NCBI GenBank assembly: GCA_964017235.1
Contig: OZ024930.1
Location: 153,140,221-153,204,220 of the forward strand
Direction: 5' to 3'
From: Sabellastarte sp. h YS-2021
Lineage: Eukaryota; Annelida; Polychaeta; Sabellida; Sabellidae
DNA: 64,000 nucleotides
The notes below the pieces were generated by a model. It saw only the letters and a program-made list of their open reading frames with translations. It was not told where the DNA came from and made no database searches. The translations under genes and the position numbers were made by a program. Below are positions 10,666 to 20,785 of the stretch, in pieces (within the stretch, counting starts at the first letter, position 1; every line of letters begins with the position of its first letter).

Positions 10666-10850
10666 GTTAATACATCCTATCCAATGGACAATTGCTTTAC
10701 CGGTCGGCGCGACCGGTCCCGCCAAACGACAGAAAAAGTCATTCTGTATTAAATACCGGCAGGACCGGTCACAGAGTGTACATTCGCCAGGTGTCGCCTC
10801 GTGCATACTTCCTGTCTAGTCAGAATGACATCATCGCATCTTTTTTCGTT
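10666..10850 (+). repeat. Left inverted terminal repeat of DIRS copy 2
   Basis: It is the reverse complement, with few differences, of 16934-17113. It begins GTTAATACATCCTATCC and ends near CATCGCATCTTTTTTCG. Inside it is ACCGGTCGGCGCGACCGGT (10699-10717), a perfect 7-5-7 inverted pair. The outer GCCAAACGACAGAAAAAG and inner CTTTTTTCGTTTGGC parts are themselves complementary, so the repeat could fold as a hairpin. The element's promoter probably lies here, but no TATA box is obvious. Confidence 0.85.
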
Positions 10851-10944
10851 TGGCGCGTGAGTGTACAGATGTGTTTTTGTACTGTTTTGAAACGCTTGAA
10901 GTTTATTTTAATTTTCATCTATTCTACCTTACTTCTGGAGTGTT

Positions 10945-13278
10945 ATGGCGTCCCCTGGACAAAGAAGAGGGACTTGTGGCCACGCTATGGCTTTATTTGA
11001 CACCCACACTAAGTGTGCGCGTTGTCGTGACAAGGGGCTAGGCCAAGATGCATGTGTTGAAAAGAAGAACTGTACCATTTGCAATAATTTCACAGCTGAG
11101 CAGAAGTTACAGTTGGCCACCCCCACTTATAGAGCAAGAAAAGAAAAAGAACTCCAGAAGAAGACGGCCTCTCCCTCCCTTGTGGATCCGTCTTACGGTG
11201 ACTGTTGTTGGGAAGGTTGAGAGTGGCAAGGGTGATTCTAGTGATAGAGGCGAAACCCCTTCCAAGAAGAAAAAGACCTCTCACAAATCCCCTAAGAAGA
11301 CTTCCAAGCCTCCAAAAGTGCCAGATTTCCAAGCTGACCTGAAAACTCTTGATGATAAGTGGTCAGAACGTTTTACGCGTCTGGAGGCTCTCTTTTTGTC
11401 AAAGACTTTCCAGCTCCCGGTGGAACCGGTTCAGAGCTCCAACGTGGTGGTATCTGAGAAGCCCTTTATTCCACCAGCTCAGCAATCTACTAGCCAGAGT
11501 CCTGCTACCGGTTTGACCGGTAAGAAGAAGAAGACAGCCACCCAGCCTGTTGAGGCCCCCAGTGTGAAGAAGCTAGCCACCCAGCCTGTTGAGGCTCCCG
11601 GTGCTGGGACAGAGATTCAACCAACCGACCAAGCTACCCTTTCCTCTGCCGGTGCCTCTGTTAGTGGTCGACCCGAGGTTCAGCCCCAGGTCCTACTACT
11701 GCTGATCAACCGGAAGACTTTGCTTCAGAAGATGATCAGTTCAGTGACCAGCCCGACCTTAGCTTAGATGAAGGCGAACTGTCTGAAGTGTTGTCAGTAG
11801 GTCCGGATCGTGAAGAGCTTATAGAAACGGACCAGGAATTAAGTGCAGAACAGACCTACAGAGAGACTCTGCATGGTGTTAGGTTTTTTATGGGCTGGGA
11901 TCAAGTACCAGAGTTTGACTCTTCTTCCTCTGCACAGGACGACAACCCCTTTGCCGGTACCAGACCTCAATTGCCCGGTAAAGTTTCTGTGAAGGTTCCG
12001 GTAGAGGACTGGCTATGCCGAAAATTTGAAAAACTTAACATTACTGTGCAGGAGGGATACCCATCCCGGGCTTCAGAAACTGCTGGTTTAGTCAAGGATC
12101 AGTTTGTCAAACCACCAAGAACTCTTAAATGGTACGACATGCATACAGAGAAGAAGGATTTCTCCAGATCCAAAGTTTCTTCCTGGACTAACCAACCAGC
12201 AACAGTAGCTTTCCTCGTATTGCCAACCGGTCACTTCCTTCTGCTCCAGCCTCAAGGCCTGTTTCACAGGATACGTTAAGGAAGTGGGAGAGGGCAGCTA
12301 GAGACCAAACCTATATGTGTAACCAGGCTGCCGCGTTTTCCCGTTGCCTCACCAAAGTGCAGGACTCTATGGCTTCTCAGTTGAAAGTGTTGCAGAACGA
12401 CAAGGGCAAGGGAAAATCTACCGGGAAATCTCATCAGGCTGTTGAAGAACTGGACTTTCTGATAACCTTTAACAAGAGCATCACACAGGCAATGGCCAGA
12501 ATGATGCAGGACTTATCAGAAGGTGTCTTTATCAATGTGGCCAACCTTACGCTAACGAGAAGGGACAGCTACCTGGATTATCTGAAAGCAGGGGCCGATT
12601 TCACGAATGGACTTAACTTTTTGGGCTTAACTTTAAGACTTTGGTCTTAAATTCTGTCAAAAATGTGCTAAGTCAGCGGGCTTAGACTTAGTGGATTTCA
12701 CAAAGGGGCTAAGTCCATGGATTTGCTAAGTCAGTGGACTTAGATTTAAGTCTGGGAGATAGTGGGCTTAAATTTAGTAAAGAGGACTTAAATATGGCCG
12801 CCATAAACATTTCTCCACTTCAAAATTTGAAAGGGCTGTCAAAAAAGTATAATTACTCAGAACACCTTACTGAAGTAGTCTTTGGGAAGCTTATGTGTGG
12901 CAACAAGGTTTTCCCATTTCAAAACAGCACTTATCCTTAGATAAAATGCATTAAATGAAGGATATATATATATAAAAGGTCACATGACACAGAAAACCAC
13001 TGTGGTTATATGATGAGCTTGGACTTAGCTAAGTCACCATCCATTTTAAGTCCCAGACCTAGTTAAGACCAAAGTCTTAGATTTAAGTCCCTGACTTAGC
13101 CAAAAAAGGGACTTAGTTTAAGTCCTTTAGTGAAATCGGCCCCAGGGATCAAACAGGACACTTTGAATGCTCTTAGGTCTGCCCCCCTGCACATGAGTGC
13201 CTTATTTCCTGATCATCTCATCAGCAAAGCTGAAGAAGAAATAAGACACCATGAAGATAAACGTACTGCCGGTTCTTA
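10945..13278 (+). pseudogene. DIRS Gag-like ORF1 (copy 2), frameshifted and interrupted by a MITE
   Basis: The start at 10945 (MASPGQRRGTCGHAM) resembles the start of copy 1 and carries the same Cys/His cluster (CGHAM, CARC, CTICN). The frame closes at 11220 and continues in other frames: 11165-11767 with a Lys-rich and repeated ATQPVEAP segment, 11788-12200 with QTYRETLHGVRFFMGWDQVP, and 12290-12590 with ERAARDQTYMCNQAAAF and LTRRDSYLDYLKAG. A 551-bp MITE (12592-13142) splits the next codon. Past it the frame continues with DTLNALRSAP and ends at a TAA near 13278. The protein is inferred to be the DIRS structural protein. It cannot be made from this copy as it stands. Confidence 0.8.
12592..13142. 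mobile_element. 551-bp MITE with long inverted repeats, inserted in DIRS gag
   Basis: The ends read GGGCCGATTTCAC and, at the right end, GTGAAATCGGCCC. Inward, multiple AAGTC/GACTT words (GGACTTAA, TTAAGTCC) extend the complementarity over more than 100 bp at each end. CAG flanks both sides (12589-12591 and 13143-13145), a 3-bp target duplication. The gag frame of the host element continues directly across when the insert is ignored, showing the insertion is younger than the DIRS copy. The superfamily is uncertain; a PIF/Harbinger-like origin would fit a 3-bp duplication. Confidence 0.75.
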
Positions 13279-13289
13279 ACACAAGGTTC

Positions 13290-14600
13290 CCCATCGTTTC
13301 CACCCTTACCACCAGCCCAGTAAACAGCAACAACCGGATCAGGACAGGAAACCCGGTCTACCTGCCTGGAAACAACTGGGTAGAAGGCGTGGACAAAGAT
13401 CTCACCGGGGTCGTACTGCTTCGTTTTCCCAGCGACCTGCCAAAACACAGAAGCAGTATAAATGACAATTCCTGTGCTCAGTTTGTAACAGGGAAGTTGA
13501 CTCGTGTAAGTGTGACCGGTCAGAAGAAATTTTGTGTGACCGGAAATGTAGAGACAAGAACTCAATTACCTGTATTTTATCATGTTGCTTCTCATGTACC
13601 TTTTGCAGGAGGGTCGCCGCAAAAGAAAGGCGTAATTCCTGAACATCAAATGCTAATAAAATCTGTGAAAGGTGTTTCCTGTGTAAATCAATTGAGTTCT
13701 GTACATGTTCTGTTCTGTAAATGTCACAAATGTCCCACTTGTTGTACCAAATCCTCCTGTAGGGTCAAGATTGCATGAGGGAAAAATGGGCAGCCTTGGG
13801 TGTCAACCCCAAGGTTATATCAGTCCTCAGGGAGGGGTACATCCTACCCTTCCGGACCAGACCTTACCTGACCAGAAAACCCACAGTAACAAGCTGCTAT
13901 GTAGATCCTCACAGGAACAGCTACCTGTTGGAGGCATTGCATCAGCTGTTAGACAAAAAGGCTGTAGAATTGGTTCAAAATCCCCAGTCCCTGGGTTTTT
14001 ACAACCGGTTATTCCTGGTTCCCAAACCCAACAACCGGTGGCGACCCATCTTGGATCTGAGCAAACTGAACAACTATTTGAAAACACAGTCATTCAAAAT
14101 GGAGACCCCAGAGACAATACAAACCTCCCTCCAGACAGGGGAGTGGGTGACTTCCATAGATTTCAAAGACGCATACTTCCACATACCTATAAACAGCCAA
14201 TCCAGGAAGTAGATGCGGTTTCACATTCAAGACAAAACCTACCAATTCAAAGCACTACCCTTTGGCCTGTCCACAGCCCCCATGGAATTCACTGTGATAG
14301 CCAAAGAGGTAAAATGGCTTGCAGTGAGAGAGGGTATAAGGATCCACCAGTACCTAGACGACTGGTTGGTCAGAGCCACGTCCCACCGGGTTTGTCCCAC
14401 CACAGAACGTTGGCAGACCCTACAAAACAAAATACGGGAGATCTTGTCAAACCCAATATGTCCGGAATCTAATGTCCCTGATCGGTCTGTTAACTGCCAC
14501 AGAGAAGCAAGTACACTTGGGCAGACTACACATGAGACCCATACAGTGGCATCTCAAGAACAACTGGAGAGTACCAGAATCTCTGGAGAAGATGATCTCC
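13290..14600 (+). pseudogene. DIRS reverse transcriptase (copy 2), stop and internal deletion
   Basis: A Cys-rich linker (CKCHKCPTCCTKSSC in one frame) precedes the palm. In the frame from 13775: LREGYILPFRTRPYLTRKP, FLVPKPNNRWRPILDLSKLN and VTSIDFKDAYFHIPI. A TAG at 14210-14212 stands where the sister copy has Tyr after QSRK. The frame goes on with YQFKALPFGLSTAPMEF and HQYLDDWLV (catalytic Asp pair). After that, about 50 residues of the thumb found in copy 1 are missing: the sequence jumps from RATSHRVCP to TTERWQTLQNK. A frameshift follows near 14460. The enzyme is not functional. Confidence 0.85.
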
Positions 14601-14619
14601 ATCCCAAAGTCACTCCACC

Positions 14620-15520
14620 CACACCTAAATGGCTAAAATGGTGGCTGGAGGAAAACAATGTTGTTACAGGTCAACCCTTACACCCGCTAGCGCATGCTCT
14701 GCAAATATTTACAGACGCATCAAAAGAAGGGTGGGGTGCACACTTAAACGAGCATATGGCAAGGGGAAGCTGGTCACTCCCAGAAAGCAAACTGCACATA
14801 AACTATCTAGAGTTAAAGGCAGTTCTTCTGGCACTAAAAGAGTTCCAAGCTCTCTGTATGAGCAAGGTAGTTCTCATAGCTACCGGCAATACCACTGTGG
14901 TAGCTTACATAAACAAAGAAGGGGGAATGAGGTCGGGCCCCCTGTGTGCCTTACTTTGGAGGATCCTCACCTGGTGCACAAGAAACCAGGTGACCCTCAA
15001 AGCTCGACATATCCCCGGTTGTCTCAATGTGATAGCAGACAAATTATCCCGATTGGGTCAGACCATCCAAACAGAATGGTCCCTCAATCCGGAGATTTTT
15101 CAAGCAATATGCAACCGGTGGCACACCCCTCAAGTGGATCTGTTTGCCACAAGGTTCAACAACAAGCTCCCACAGTTTGTTTCACCGGTCCCAGATCCCC
15201 AGGCCTGGGCAGTGGATGCTCTCAGCCTGTCTTGGGAGGAACTGGACCCGTATGCCTTCCTACCAGCAGCCATCTTGGGCAAAGTGGTGGAGAAGTTACA
15301 GGACTACCCTTGCAACAGGATCATCTTGATTGCACCAAGGTGGCCCAACATGCCTTGGTTTTGGGATCTGGTGGCACTGTCCAGTCAGATTCCCTTGTGC
15401 CTGCCCAACATACCGGACTTAGTGTCTCAACCATTCAACCAGGTTCTACACAAGAACCTATCAAATCTGAATCTGCATGCCTGGCTCCTAGAACCTCAGC
15501 AATCAAAGAGCAGGGCTTCT
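14620..15520 (+). pseudogene. DIRS RNase H and post-RNase H region (copy 2)
   Basis: The RNase H fold is visible as IFTDASKEGWGAHL (first Asp), NYLELKAVLLALKEF (Glu), TTVVAYINKEGG and NVIADKLSR (last Asp). The expected third acidic residue before NTT is Gly here (GGC at 14885-14887), while the sister copy near 25010 has TDNTT, so the active site is damaged. After it comes a region conserved in the sister copies (QVDLFATRFN, VDALSLSW, IILIAPRWPNMPWFW) that precedes the recombinase in DIRS elements; its function is unknown to me. No methyltransferase domain is seen. Confidence 0.8.
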
Positions 15521-15539
15521 CTGAGGCAGTGGCAGCACG

Positions 15540-16562
15540 AATTTAGGCTCCTCAAAGATCAACCAGATCTGTCTATGAGGCAAAGTGGACCATTTTTACA
15601 AAGTGGTGCCTCAGTAATCAGGTGGACTTCAGGGCACCACCTCTGAAAGCCATTGCTGACTTCCTCCTACACTTGTTTCAGGACAAGAAGTTGCAACCAG
15701 GTACTATTGATGGCTACAGATCAGCCATTGCTGACAAACTGGGCAACTCCACCATTAATGTCAGCAAAGATGAGAATCTCACTCGTCTCCTGGATAGTTT
15801 CCATAGAGACAGACCAAAGGGCAGGAGGGGCATCCCCTCCTGGAACCTTTCCCTGGTACTACACCAGCTGACTAAGGCTTTGAACCCTTTGAACCCCTTA
15901 AAGAGGCCTCTTTGAAGCACCTGACCTTCAAGACTGTTTTCTTACTGGCCTTACGTTCTGGTAAACGCAGGAGTGAGATCCATGCTTGGCTTCATAAGAA
16001 CGTCAGACACCAATCAGACTGGTCTAAGGTGTCCTTATACCCCTCACCCAGCTTTCTGTCCAAGAACCAGCTGGCCAAGGAGGGTCCAGACAGTGTGGCC
16101 CCGGTGGTTATCCCAGCCCTGGCCCCCACTCTGGATAAGTCACTCAAGGGTGACAGGTCACTGTGTCCAGTTAGAGCACGACGTTATTATTTAGACAGGA
16201 CCTCTGACCTCAGGCGGAATAAGGAGTTGGTTTTTGTCTCCTTCAAAAAAGGTTTTGACAAGGATATCTCCTCTGCCACTGTCTCCTCATGGATCAAACA
16301 GACAGTTATCCTATGCTATGAGCTTTCTGACCAGCAGGCCCTTACCTTACATCAGGTTAAAGCCCATGATGTAAGGGCCTTTGCTGCTTCTAAGGCCTTC
16401 CAATCTGGAATTTCCTTAGAACAAATCTTATCAGCCTGCCACTGGAAATCTCATAATACCTTCACACAATTCTATCTGAAGGATGTGGCTTGGGCTGACT
16501 CAGAGCTTTTCCATCTAGGGCCAGTTGTGGCTGCCCAGCAGATCCACCACCAAGCCCAATAG
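15540..16562 (+). pseudogene. DIRS tyrosine recombinase (copy 2), frameshifted
   Basis: The protein is in two frames joined near 15890, where TTTGAACCC is repeated and shifts the frame. The N-terminal part (PGTIDGYRSAIADKL) is the helical DNA-binding half. The catalytic half shows the family residues: Arg in LRSGKRRSEIHAW, the His-x-x-Arg box in VKAHDVRAFAAS, a His/Trp in ACHWKSHNTFTQ, and the nucleophile Tyr in QFYLKD. Such enzymes insert the circular DNA copy through a phosphotyrosine intermediate. An in-frame TAG near 15545 replaces the Glu codon seen in the third copy. The last two thirds (15912-16562) are open and well kept. Confidence 0.85.
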
Positions 16563-16933
16563 TGAGGAGACACTCTTGTAAATATGTACATAATGTTTAT
16601 ACTTAGATAAGTATAAATCAATCAAAAAAAAAACAAAACAAAAAAACTGTGACATGCTTCCTTTGGGAGGTTTATTATTTCTTGGGACTGAACTCATCCC
16701 TCTCTTCCCCCACTCAGAGCAGAAATGCTTAAAAATAAAGAGGGGGGGAGGGCAGTGTCGGTCAAACCACCCGGTTAACCGGTTTCTGGCTACCGACTTA
16801 GGCCATTATTGGGTAACCTGTTTCAGGACTACCTGGGCCAGAAAATTTGTTAATACCCTATCCAATGGACAGACAAGGCCCTCCCAACCGGCCCCGCTAT
16901 CAGCTTACTAGGGGTCTAATAGGTTTAGACAAT
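16563..16933 (+). repeat. DIRS 3' untranslated region with candidate internal complementary region
   Basis: Between the recombinase stop and the right terminal repeat there is no gene. At 16849-16871 a 23-bp sequence starting GTTAATACCCTATCC is the exact reverse complement of the element's last 23 bp (17091-17113). DIRS elements carry an internal complementary region near the 3' end that matches the element ends and serves to close the circle; this is a candidate part of it. The rest of the expected region is not clear. Confidence 0.5.
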
Positions 16934-17113
16934 GAAAAAAGATGCGTTGACGTCATTCTGACTAGACAGGAAGTATGCACGAGGCGACACCTGGCGAATG
17001 TATACTCTGTGACCGGTCCTGCCGGTATTTAATACAGAATGACTTTTTCTGTCGTTTGGCGGGACCGGTCGTGCTGACCGGTAAAGCAATTGTCCATTGG
17101 ATAGGGTATTAAC
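16934..17113 (+). repeat. Right inverted terminal repeat of DIRS copy 2
   Basis: It is the inverted counterpart of 10666-10850. It contains ACCGGTCGTGCTGACCGGT (17064-17082), which keeps the inverted arms of the left repeat but changes the 5-bp spacer. It ends TTGGATAGGGTATTAAC. Confidence 0.85.
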
Positions 17114-17424
17114 TTATAAAAATTTAATTTACTTATTAAATTTGCAAGTTTCTTTGTTAAATTGATAGAAAATGGATTTTTTCTGAGTAATTGTGTGATT
17201 TTTTGGGCACAAATTATATGTAAATATATTTTTTAATTTAACTCTAAGATCATCGAATCCACCGTACACGTGGATATTGCTAGAAAACATCCATTCGATG
17301 CCCCATATTTCCCAGCAGCACACAACTTTGAAATCTGGTTGCAATACCTGCAGGGTTTGGAAACCATTTTTAGTTGGATCTAACGATTGATATCATGTTG
17401 AAATGAACAGGTGAAATCAGTTAC
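17114..17424. other. Right flank of DIRS copy 2; partial duplicate of the left flank
   Basis: There is no gene. The first 157 bp match parts of 10282-10575 (TTTAATTTAC, AAATTTGCAA, GATAGAAAATGGATTTTTTC, CTAAGATCATCGAATCCACC). After about 17270 the sequence is unlike anything else recognised in the window until family A begins. Confidence 0.6.
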
Positions 17425-17572
17425 AGGCTGTTTGGGTATTGTTTTCGCCCATGGTGTCTTGATGGGCAGGTGGGCAGGCTGCGGGAAAAGTTTGTCCGGG
17501 CTGAATCTCAGAAACTGTAAGGTGTAGAAAGTTGATGTTTAGTAGGGACATTGGTTAGGGGTGTAGTAGACT

Positions 17573-17680
17573 GAGTTTCTGTCCCGTTGCTAATTGCTGT
17601 TGATATTTCTGATGGTACGCAACGGCGTCATTGCATGCCATCAGAAATGTCAACAGCAATTAGCAACGGGACAGAAACTC
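17573..17680. repeat. Foldback element with 43-nt arms
   Basis: Arms 17573-17615 and 17638-17680 are complementary over 43 nt with one mismatch, around a 22-nt loop (17616-17637). The arms start GAGTTTCTGTCCCGTTG. The flanks share GGTGTAG, consistent with insertion in a family A unit. It has the shape of a precursor-miRNA hairpin but more probably is a small MITE. Confidence 0.75.
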
Positions 17681-17741
17681 GGTGTAGGTGTGCAACATCA
17701 TAGTGTGACCTCGATTTGACATTTGACCTTGCCGTAGTTAC

Positions 17742-19724
17742 TAGACCTGAAATGATTACTCATACTAATCGATTATTAGCTTATCAAAGCACTAGTGGAC
17801 GTCAATATTCCTAAACCGATTAACTGTTTTCTTATGTATATCACTCCTTATGTGATTTTATGCGACCATTGAAACTATAACTATTTCAGGTTAAGACCTT
17901 AAAAGGAATCAAATTAAAGCATTTTATCTGTCTTTTATTTTTAAAATATCAAAATATTATATTATTAGCGACTTTACCCAACAATCTGTTGAATTTTATG
18001 CTTTTCTTGCATCTCACGATCTGCCATTTTTATTGTTTTCACCCATGGTGTCCGGATGGGCGGGCGGTGGGAAAAAGTTTGTCCGGGCTGTATCTCAGAA
18101 ATCTCAAGGTGTAGGAAGTTGATACTTGGTAGGGACATTGGTCAGGATGTGTAGGTGTGCAACGTCATGGTCTGACCTTGATTTGACCTTGCTGTAGTGA
18201 CCTTGAGTTGGAAAATCTTGTCCGGGCTATATCTCGGCATCCGTAAGGGGTAAGAAGTTGATACTTGGTAGGGACATTGGCTAGAGGGTGTAGGTGTGTA
18301 ACATCATGGTGTGACCTTGATTTGACCTTTGACCTTACCGTAGTGACCTTCACCTATTAAATCTTATCCGGGTTATATCTCAGAAACCGTAAGGTGTAGG
18401 AAGTTGATACTTGGTAGGGACATTGGTTAGGAGGTGTAGGTGTGCAATGTTATGGTCTGACCTTGATTTCACCTTTGACCTTTCCGTAGTGACCTTGACC
18501 TATAAAATCTTGTCCAGGCTATATCTCAGAAACCGTAAGGTGTAGGAAGTTGATACTTGGTAGGGACATTGGTTAGGGGGTGTAGGTGTGCAACGTCATG
18601 GTGTGACCTTGATTTGACCATTGACCTTGCCGTAGTGACCTTGACCTATAAAATCTTGTCCGGGCTATATCTCGGAAACTATAAGGTGTAGGAAGTTGAT
18701 ACTTGGTAGGGACATTGGTTAGGGAGTGTAGGTGTGCAGCGTCATGGTCTGACCTTGATTTGACCTTTGACCTTGCTGTAGTGACCTTGACCTATAAAAT
18801 CTTGTCCGGGCTATATCTCGGAAACTGTAAGGTGTAGGAAGTTGATACTTGGTAGGGATATTGGTTATAAGGTGTAGGTGTGCAACGTCCTGGCGTGACC
18901 TTGATTTGACCTTTGACCTTGCCGTAGTGACCTCGACCTATAAAATCTTGTCCGGGCTATATCTTGGAAACCGTAAGGTGGGAACTTGATGCTTGGTAGG
19001 GACATTGGTTAGGGGTTATAGGTGTGCAGCATCATGGTGTGACCTAGATTTGACCTTTGACTTTGTCATAGTGACTTTGACCTTAAAAATCTTGTTGCAC
19101 CTTTGGTTCTGTCTTTTGATGCAGGTTAAGCACTGTTAAAGTCATATTAGATTTCATTAAGAATTTTACTTTTACAACTTCCCATTGTAACAGATGGAAT
19201 TTCATCAAGTGAGCCACAGACTTTGCTGCAACACCACACATAAGCATTCATTGAATGTATTGCCACATCTGTATGCATGGTAATATTCAAAACATCTAAA
19301 CCAGAATTCGGCCCTGCCAGATATAGATAAAGTGTCGTAATGTTTAGTTTACTGATTAATGCTGTCATCTTGTTATTGAATTGTCTTGTTTTAATACTTC
19401 ATCTTTATATACATTATCTTTCTCTTAGACATTATTTTCTCTATTTAAACATTGTTTGGGTCTTTATATAACTGACAGTGCTCTGAAAGTATCCTGAACT
19501 TTGTACTGATACAGTACTTCTATGTCTCATGGTGTTAAAAATATTTCCCTAGGCTGTGGGGTACGGGCATCTCTGATGCTATTTTATTTGTTTACATCCG
19601 CAACCACAACACATATACATATGAAGTTTTTGGTTTTTCTCAAATATACTAAACTTTGGAAACAGTCGACAGTTAATGCAAGCGACTACCTAGATAGCAA
19701 ATTATGCTAATTGTTTCAGTTCTA
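17742..19724. mobile_element. hAT-like MITE carrying a nested family A copy
   Basis: The MITE parts (17742-18030 and about 19586-19724) align along their length with the intact MITE at 33831-34251. The ends read TAGACCTGAAATGATTA and, reverse complemented, TAGAACTGAAACAATTAGC. The flanks GTAGTTAC (17734-17741) and GTAGTGAC (19725-19732) form an 8-bp target duplication with one mismatch. It sits in a family A unit and was later opened by another family A copy. Confidence 0.75.
18031..19585 (+). mobile_element. Family A tandem element (copy A2) inside the hAT MITE
   Basis: Within the MITE, sequence starting TATTGTTTTCACCC and ending GATGCTATTTTA interrupts the CCATTTT / TTTGTTTACATCC junction seen uninterrupted at 34110-34135. 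It has about seven units of roughly 143 bp (18120-19080), then a non-repeated tail (CTTGTTGCACCTTTGG, CCACATCTGTATGCATGG, TCTTAGACATTATTTTC) and the family end GGCTGTGGGGTACGGGCATC. The hairpin head is missing, so it is 5'-truncated. Insertion next to a T run would suit a Helentron-type mechanism. Confidence 0.7.
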
Positions 19725-20109
19725 GTAGTGACCTTCACCTATAAAATCTTGTCGGGGCTATATCTCAAAAACTGTAAGGTGTAGGAAATTGATACTTGGT
19801 AGGGACATTGGTTAGGGGTTTTAGGTGTGCATCATCATGGTGTGACCTTGATTTGACCTTGACCTTGCCACAGAGACCTTAACCTAAAAAAATCTTGTCT
19901 GGGCTATATTGCAGAAACCATAAGGTGTAGCAAGTTGACTTTTTAGGGACATTGGTTGGGGTTGTAGGTGTGCAACATCATGGTGTGATCTTGATTTGAC
20001 CTTCAACCTGGTCGTTTTGACCATGAGTTTTAAAATCTTGTCTGGGTTCTTGAATTCTGTTAGGTATAGAAGGTTTAACTTGGTAGTAGAGATAGGTCGG
20101 AAGGCCCTG

Positions 20110-20785
20110 TATCTCGGTATGGAGACCACTTTACTGAAACACTGTGAATATTCCGAAGAAACTCTGAACTTTTGTTGCATATTTTGAGTAATTAATGCTC
20201 AACGATAGGAGAGGTTTATTGTGATCAGTTTGTTTCTGTCTGTCTGTCTGTGCACCGTTTCACCCTTATAACTCAAAAACTATAACATCAATCAATCTCA
20301 AATTTGGTGGGGATGTATTTCATGGGGTACAGACGGATTCTTCCAAATTTGGTGTAATTTGTTTGAAAATTAAAGTCAGGAGAGAGTTTTTCTTATATTT
20401 AATTGGGAATACGCAGTGAAACTGTTTCTTTTCATCACACACATAAAAAAATCAATAGTTTGCTTTCTGATAGTGTCATTACTCAGTGATGTCACAATGC
20501 AGTTGTCATTGTGAGGTCACAAACCTAGCTTGTGATACCTGCTGTCTTTAAGTAAAAAATATTTCTTCTCATTTTATGTCTTGAAATTGACACTTGAGAG
20601 ACTGGTCACATGGAGTCGAGTGTTTTGCTCTCTCTGAGTGCATCTTGTGATGGAGTTTTATTCCGATGTTGTGAAGAGGAACGTGCATGTTTGGTTGGGG
20701 TGTACTAATATTCGGAATCGTGGAATTGATATGGTTTTGCAGTTGCGACCTCCTGATGTACATTTTTAGTACCGAGCCATCCCTA
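20110..20785. repeat. Unclassified dispersed repeat (family H)
   Basis: A TGTC microsatellite (about 20236-20252) and TATAACTCAAAAACTATAAC with CAAATTTGGTGGGGATGTA form a single unit-like core. The outer parts (CTCGGTATGG on the left; GTACTAATATTCGGAATCG, CTGATGTACATTTTTAGTAC and CGAGCC on the right) resemble 48780-49280 and 53560-53760. The ends share an inverted CTCGGTA. No coding content is seen. Confidence 0.35.

Larger units (their letters stand above)
10666..17113 (+). mobile_element. DIRS-type retrotransposon copy 2, nearly full length, inactive
   Basis: The element has inverted terminal repeats of about 180 bp (10666-10850 and 16934-17113), gag (10945-13278), reverse transcriptase (from about 13290 to 14600), RNase H (14690-15080), a conserved post-RNase H region (15100-15500) and a tyrosine recombinase (15540-16562). 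This order and the lack of an integrase define the DIRS order. DIRS elements integrate a circular DNA through the recombinase and leave no target duplication. Inactivating changes include frameshifts in gag, a MITE insertion, a stop in the RT, loss of the RT thumb segment, a lost RNase H aspartate and a frameshift in the recombinase. Confidence 0.9.

Noticed and set aside
10692-11041. Short open frames in the DIRS terminal repeat
   Set aside because: They fall in non-coding terminal repeat sequence and do not match the sister copies.
14629-15546. 305-codon plus-strand frame overlapping RNase H
   Set aside because: The overlapping frame carries the RNase H and post-RNase H motifs; this one is a shadow, except for a short end segment before the recombinase.
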